Shown piece after piece: positions 5,413 through 7,336 of a DNA stretch of 7,336 nt (position 1 is the first letter of the stretch; every line of letters begins with the position of its first letter). Location: contig NZ_CAJJIC010000124.1 of NCBI RefSeq assembly GCF_905187505.1, forward strand, positions 1 through 7,336. The letters are read 5' to 3'. The stretch is from an uncultured Mailhella sp. (GTDB lineage: Bacteria; Desulfobacterota; Desulfovibrionia; Desulfovibrionales; Desulfovibrionaceae). The translations under genes were made by a program, and so were the position numbers. The notes under the pieces were generated by a model. That model was given only the letters and a program-made list of their open reading frames with translations. It did not search any database and was not told where the DNA came from.

Positions 5413-5512
5413 GACGTTTCTCCTTATGAAAAGAATGCAAATGGTGAAGCTGCCTGTTCCCCGGAGGAAAACGGGCAGACGAAATTTCTTGTTGTCCGGC
5501 GGCGTGCGGTCG

Positions 5513-6403
5513 TTACAGAGACTGCTTGAGTCTGCGGCTCACCATGAGCTCGAGATCTTCGTCCGTGCTGGATCGCAAAACGTCGTCTATGTCGTCCAGA
5601 ACGCGGCGCTTTGCCTGAGCGTCGCTGTTGGAAAAGCGGTAGTTGAGCGGATTCAGGTAATGGATGCCGTCATAGAAGACGTCTATGGTCAGATTCTGCA
5701 GAAAAGCGCGGAGTTCTTCGATCTTTTCCCGTTCCGAAGCCTCGATGAACTCGCCGCGTGCGGCCATGTCGAAAAGAGGCGTGTGCCTGAACAGCGTCAT
5801 TCCCGTGGTGGTGATGAGCTTCGGGTGAACTTGATTGAACATCCTTGCCGTGTCTTCGCCGCAGACCTTTCCGGTTCCCCTGCCGCCCATGCCGAGGATG
5901 TAGAACGCCGTGTAGCTGATGCCCGCCTCGTCCAGCCGAAGAAGCTGCTCCACCGACTGCGCGGAAGTCTGTCCCTTGTTCATGAGTCTGAGCGCATCGT
6001 CGTTGCCGCTTTCCGTACCTATGTAGAGATGACGCAGGCCCATGCCGCAAAGCTCCCGCAGCTCTTCCATGCTTTTTCCGGCAATGTCGGCGATGCGGCT
6101 CTGCATGCTCACGCGCCTGAAGCGGGGGATGCGGCGTTCTATGACCTGCAGGTACTGGCGCAGCTTGTCCGAGGGCAGGGCAAAGGGATTGGAACCGGTC
6201 ATGTATATGGCCGTGTCGTCGGGAAAGCTCCCCCGAAGGGACGCGATTTCCTCTTCAAGCCGCATCGGTGTGACAGCCATGAAAGGATAGCCGCGCGAAA
6301 CGTAGCAGAAATGACACTTGTTGTACGTACAGCCCTGCGTGGCGCGAAGAAGAAGCGAAGAGGCTTCCTGCGGCGGCCGCATGGCCGGTTCCGTGAATGT
6401 CAT
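5513..6403 (-). CDS. Radical SAM protein with CX4CX2C cluster motif
   Basis: The 296-residue protein carries the radical SAM cluster motif in the form GCTYNKCHFC: Cys25, Cys30 and Cys33, spaced CX4CX2C rather than the canonical CX3CX2C. This variant is known in a subgroup whose members read GCxxNxCxFC. Further landmarks are IYMTGSNPFALPSDKL, in the SAM-binding strand position, and GLRHLYIGTESGNDDALRLMNKGQ, the glycine/ESG motif. The C-terminal half (TPLFDMAARGEFIEASEREKIEELR) is conserved in this subgroup. No extra Cys cluster or B12 domain is evident, so a SPASM-type peptide modifier is not indicated. The reaction is unknown. The start at 6403 gives AGGAG a seven-base spacing; the ATG at 6409 is only one base from it. 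The gene is first after the TTGACA promoter and its palindrome, and about 100 bases upstream of the paired flavodoxin genes, and so heads the cluster. Confidence 0.9.
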   Translation of the reverse strand: MTFTEPAMRPPQEASSLLLRATQGCTYNKCHFCYVSRGYPFMAVTPMRLEEEIASLRGSFPDDTAIYMTGSNPFALPSDKLRQYLQVIERRIPRFRRVSMQSRIADIAGKSMEELRELCGMGLRHLYIGTESGNDDALRLMNKGQTSAQSVEQLLRLDEAGISYTAFYILGMGGRGTGKVCGEDTARMFNQVHPKLITTTGMTLFRHTPLFDMAARGEFIEASEREKIEELRAFLQNLTIDVFYDGIHYLNPLNYRFSNSDAQAKRRVLDDIDDVLRSSTDEDLELMVSRRLKQSL

Positions 6404-6443
6404 GGTCATACTCCTGATGAAGAGGCCTTCATTGATCTGAAAA

Positions 6444-6473
6444 AATATTTAGTGATCACTATAAAAATGTCAA
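6444..6473 (-). promoter_or_regulatory. Promoter of the radical SAM/flavodoxin cluster
   Basis: On the minus strand a perfect -35 box TTGACA (6473-6468) is followed by a -10-like AATATT (6449-6444) with an 18-base spacer; a 17-base spacer would use AAATAT. It lies about 40 bases upstream of the radical SAM start in an AT-rich patch. The spacer carries the palindrome TAGTGATCACTA, so repressor binding would block RNA polymerase directly. Confidence 0.65.
6450..6461. promoter_or_regulatory. Candidate TetR operator: palindrome TAGTGATCACTA
   Basis: A perfect 12-bp palindrome sits exactly between the -35 and -10 boxes of the cluster promoter. The adjacent upstream gene encodes a TetR repressor, so this is the natural candidate for its operator. 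A second partial copy of the half-site, GTGATC, is at 6488-6493. TetR operators usually span more than 12 bp, so the flanks may contribute. Confidence 0.5.
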
Positions 6474-6511
6474 GGGATTTTTCTGCGGTGATCGCGGGAA
6501 GGGGCCGGCGT

Positions 6512-7156
6512 TCAGTTCAGAGGGGAAGGCAGCATGCGGACGGCATGAGCGGCAATGGCTTTCAGTTCGGACTGAAAGAGACCGTCCCTGGCCTGAATGG
6601 AGAGTCCTTCGAGCATGGTGTTCAGTGCGCCGGAGAGGGCGGGTACGTCCGTGTCCGGGGGAATCTGCCCGTCCTTGATTGCGCGCCTGAGCCTGTCGGA
6701 AAACATCTGTTTCGTTTCCATGCGCAGCGCTTTGACCGCTTCGATGATTTCCGTTTCCTCGTCGGAAATGTTGACGGCGGCAAGTACGACCATGCACCCG
6801 CAAGGCGTTTCGGGAGAAAGAAGTATCTGTGCGGATTCGTTGAAGAAGTTTTTTACGGCGCTGTAAATGTCCGGGTCGTCCAGAAAGCGCCGGGCGGGTT
6901 CTTTCCAGTAGGTTTCCTCATAGAAGTTCACGGCTTCGAGAAAGAGCGAGGCCTTGTTGCCGAACGTGGCGTAAAGGCTCGGGGGGTTGATTTCCATGGC
7001 CTTGCACAGTTCTGAAACCGACGCCGGGGCATAGCCCCGCCGCCAGAAGACTTCCAGGGCGCGGCGCAGAGCCAGCGTACGGTCGAAGGCGCGGGGACGG
7101 CCCTTGCAACGGCGTTCGGAAAGGGATGCGTTTGCAGACATAGGGGAAGTTTCCAT
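6512..7156 (-). CDS. TetR/AcrR family transcriptional regulator
   Basis: The 214-residue protein has the TetR N-terminal DNA-binding domain. GRPRAFDRTLALRRALEVFWRRGY (residues 19-42) is followed by the helix-turn-helix ASVSELCKAMEINPPSLYATFGNK (45-68) and the linker helix ASLFLEAVNFYEETYW. The C-terminal ligand domain contains PETPCGCMVVLAAV, with Cys119 and Cys121 in a CGC pair, in the position where many relatives carry RGC. Repressors of this group typically respond to small hydrophobic or electrophilic compounds; the Cys pair makes redox or electrophile sensing conceivable, but that is inference. The start is uncertain: ATG 7156 has no Shine-Dalgarno sequence, while ATG 7141, five codons in, has a weak GGAAA eight bases upstream. 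It lies upstream of the radical SAM cluster on the same strand, 108 bases before it, and probably represses the promoter at 6444-6473. Confidence 0.9.
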   Translation of the reverse strand: METSPMSANASLSERRCKGRPRAFDRTLALRRALEVFWRRGYAPASVSELCKAMEINPPSLYATFGNKASLFLEAVNFYEETYWKEPARRFLDDPDIYSAVKNFFNESAQILLSPETPCGCMVVLAAVNISDEETEIIEAVKALRMETKQMFSDRLRRAIKDGQIPPDTDVPALSGALNTMLEGLSIQARDGLFQSELKAIAAHAVRMLPSPLN

Positions 7157-7177
7157 GATGAAAGGGAAGGTTGGGAG

Positions 7178-7197
7178 AAACGTTTTTTATAACGTTT
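7178..7197. promoter_or_regulatory. Candidate operator upstream of tetR: AAACGTT-N6-AACGTTT
   Basis: Perfect 7-bp inverted repeats AAACGTT (7178-7184) and AACGTTT (7191-7197) are separated by six A/T bases, about 25 bases before the TetR ATG at 7156. On the minus strand the middle contains TATAAA, a possible -10 box, so the site could be an autorepressor operator. Its sequence differs from TAGTGATCACTA, so one TetR protein may not recognise both. Confidence 0.4.
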
Positions 7198-7336
7198 GCT
7201 TTGAAGAAAAAACATATTTTTCTACGATTATTTCAAGGGAAATATAGGATAAAAATCGTCAAAAAGAAAGTTTTATATTTTTTAGCATATGCTAAAAATA
7301 TAAAGAGGCATTCGTTCGAGTCTGATGCCGGAGAGG
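7198..7336. other. AT-rich region at the right edge, probably a divergent promoter
   Basis: No open reading frame of note is found. The stretch is AT-rich, with a 20-bp palindrome at 7279-7298 and minus-strand promoter-like hexamers such as TTGACG and TTGAAA, but no well-spaced pair. The last bases, GGAGAGG (7330-7336), look like a plus-strand ribosome binding site, suggesting a divergent gene starting just beyond the window. Confidence 0.4.
7279..7298. promoter_or_regulatory. Perfect 20-bp palindrome centred on TTAGCATATGCTAA
   Basis: The palindrome has five T residues, AGCATATGCT and five A residues, and extends further with one extra T on the left (TTTATA and TATAAA on either side). Symmetry of this length in an intergenic region is typical of an operator for a dimeric regulator, or of a bidirectional U-tailed hairpin. 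The five-base GC-poor half-stem makes a terminator unlikely. Confidence 0.45.

Noticed and set aside
5450..5478. Imperfect hairpin CTGCC/GGCAG between the radical SAM and flavodoxin genes as a terminator
   Set aside because: Several mismatches and no U-run; at most a weak processing or pausing structure within the operon.
3511..5529. Plus-strand 672-codon open frame spanning three minus-strand genes
   Set aside because: It is the longest frame in the window, but it covers the antisense of three recognisable flavoprotein genes, crosses their boundaries, and has no SD or domain.
5354..7015. Plus-strand 553-codon open frame opposite the radical SAM and TetR genes
   Set aside because: Antisense shadow in GC-rich DNA: both genes beneath it have unmistakable family motifs on the minus strand.
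1..7336. CRISPR array, tRNA or rRNA genes, insertion sequence
   Set aside because: I saw no regularly spaced repeats, tRNA-like cloverleaf, rRNA signature or transposase motif on either strand.

Overview
The window is GC-rich (by eye), with short AT-rich promoter patches, strong AGGAG-type ribosome binding sites and minus-strand genes throughout. The gene set is an iron-sulfur flavoprotein, a flavoredoxin-like flavin reductase, several flavodoxin-fold oxidoreductases, one with a twin-arginine leader, and a radical SAM enzyme. This suggests an anaerobic Gram-negative bacterium; a Desulfovibrionaceae-like sulfate or sulfite reducer is my best inference, made from gene content only. Layout, left to right: (1) At the left edge a minus-strand gene starts and runs out of the window (first residues MAFAEKL, perfect SD). 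Only 38 bases away an orphan plus-strand ORF (61-768) matches the C-terminal half of GroEL/Cpn60. It begins at the apical/intermediate hinge and has no SD, so it looks like a truncated, strongly diverged chaperonin remnant. A bidirectional terminator follows at about 807-845. (2) A minus-strand amidohydrolase-2-type protein (863-1783) lacks the usual HxH and Asp metal ligands. (3) A minus-strand iron-sulfur flavoprotein (2239-2808) carries Cys47/50/53/59 and ends at a good intrinsic terminator (2172-2209). (4) A 760-base stretch (2809-3567) has no convincing gene. It holds a good minus-strand promoter, several hairpins and the terminator of the next unit. (5) A minus-strand cluster (3568-7156) reads, in transcription order: TetR regulator, radical SAM enzyme, cytoplasmic flavodoxin-fold oxidoreductase, Tat-leader flavodoxin-fold oxidoreductase, flavin reductase. 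Between the TetR gene and the radical SAM gene lies a perfect TTGACA -35 box, with the palindrome TAGTGATCACTA in the spacer, a typical repressor-site arrangement. (6) The last 180 bases are AT-rich, with two further palindromes and an SD-like GGAGAGG at the very edge, suggesting a divergent plus-strand gene starting just outside. Working hypothesis: section 5 is a TetR-repressed redox operon. A flavin reductase would supply reduced flavin or electrons, two paralogous flavodoxin-fold proteins would act on each side of the cytoplasmic membrane, and a radical SAM enzyme would modify or make a substrate. The substrate and the inducer cannot be read from the sequence. The neighbouring Isf and metal-site-less amidohydrolase may belong to the same accessory redox neighbourhood, but have their own promoters and terminators.
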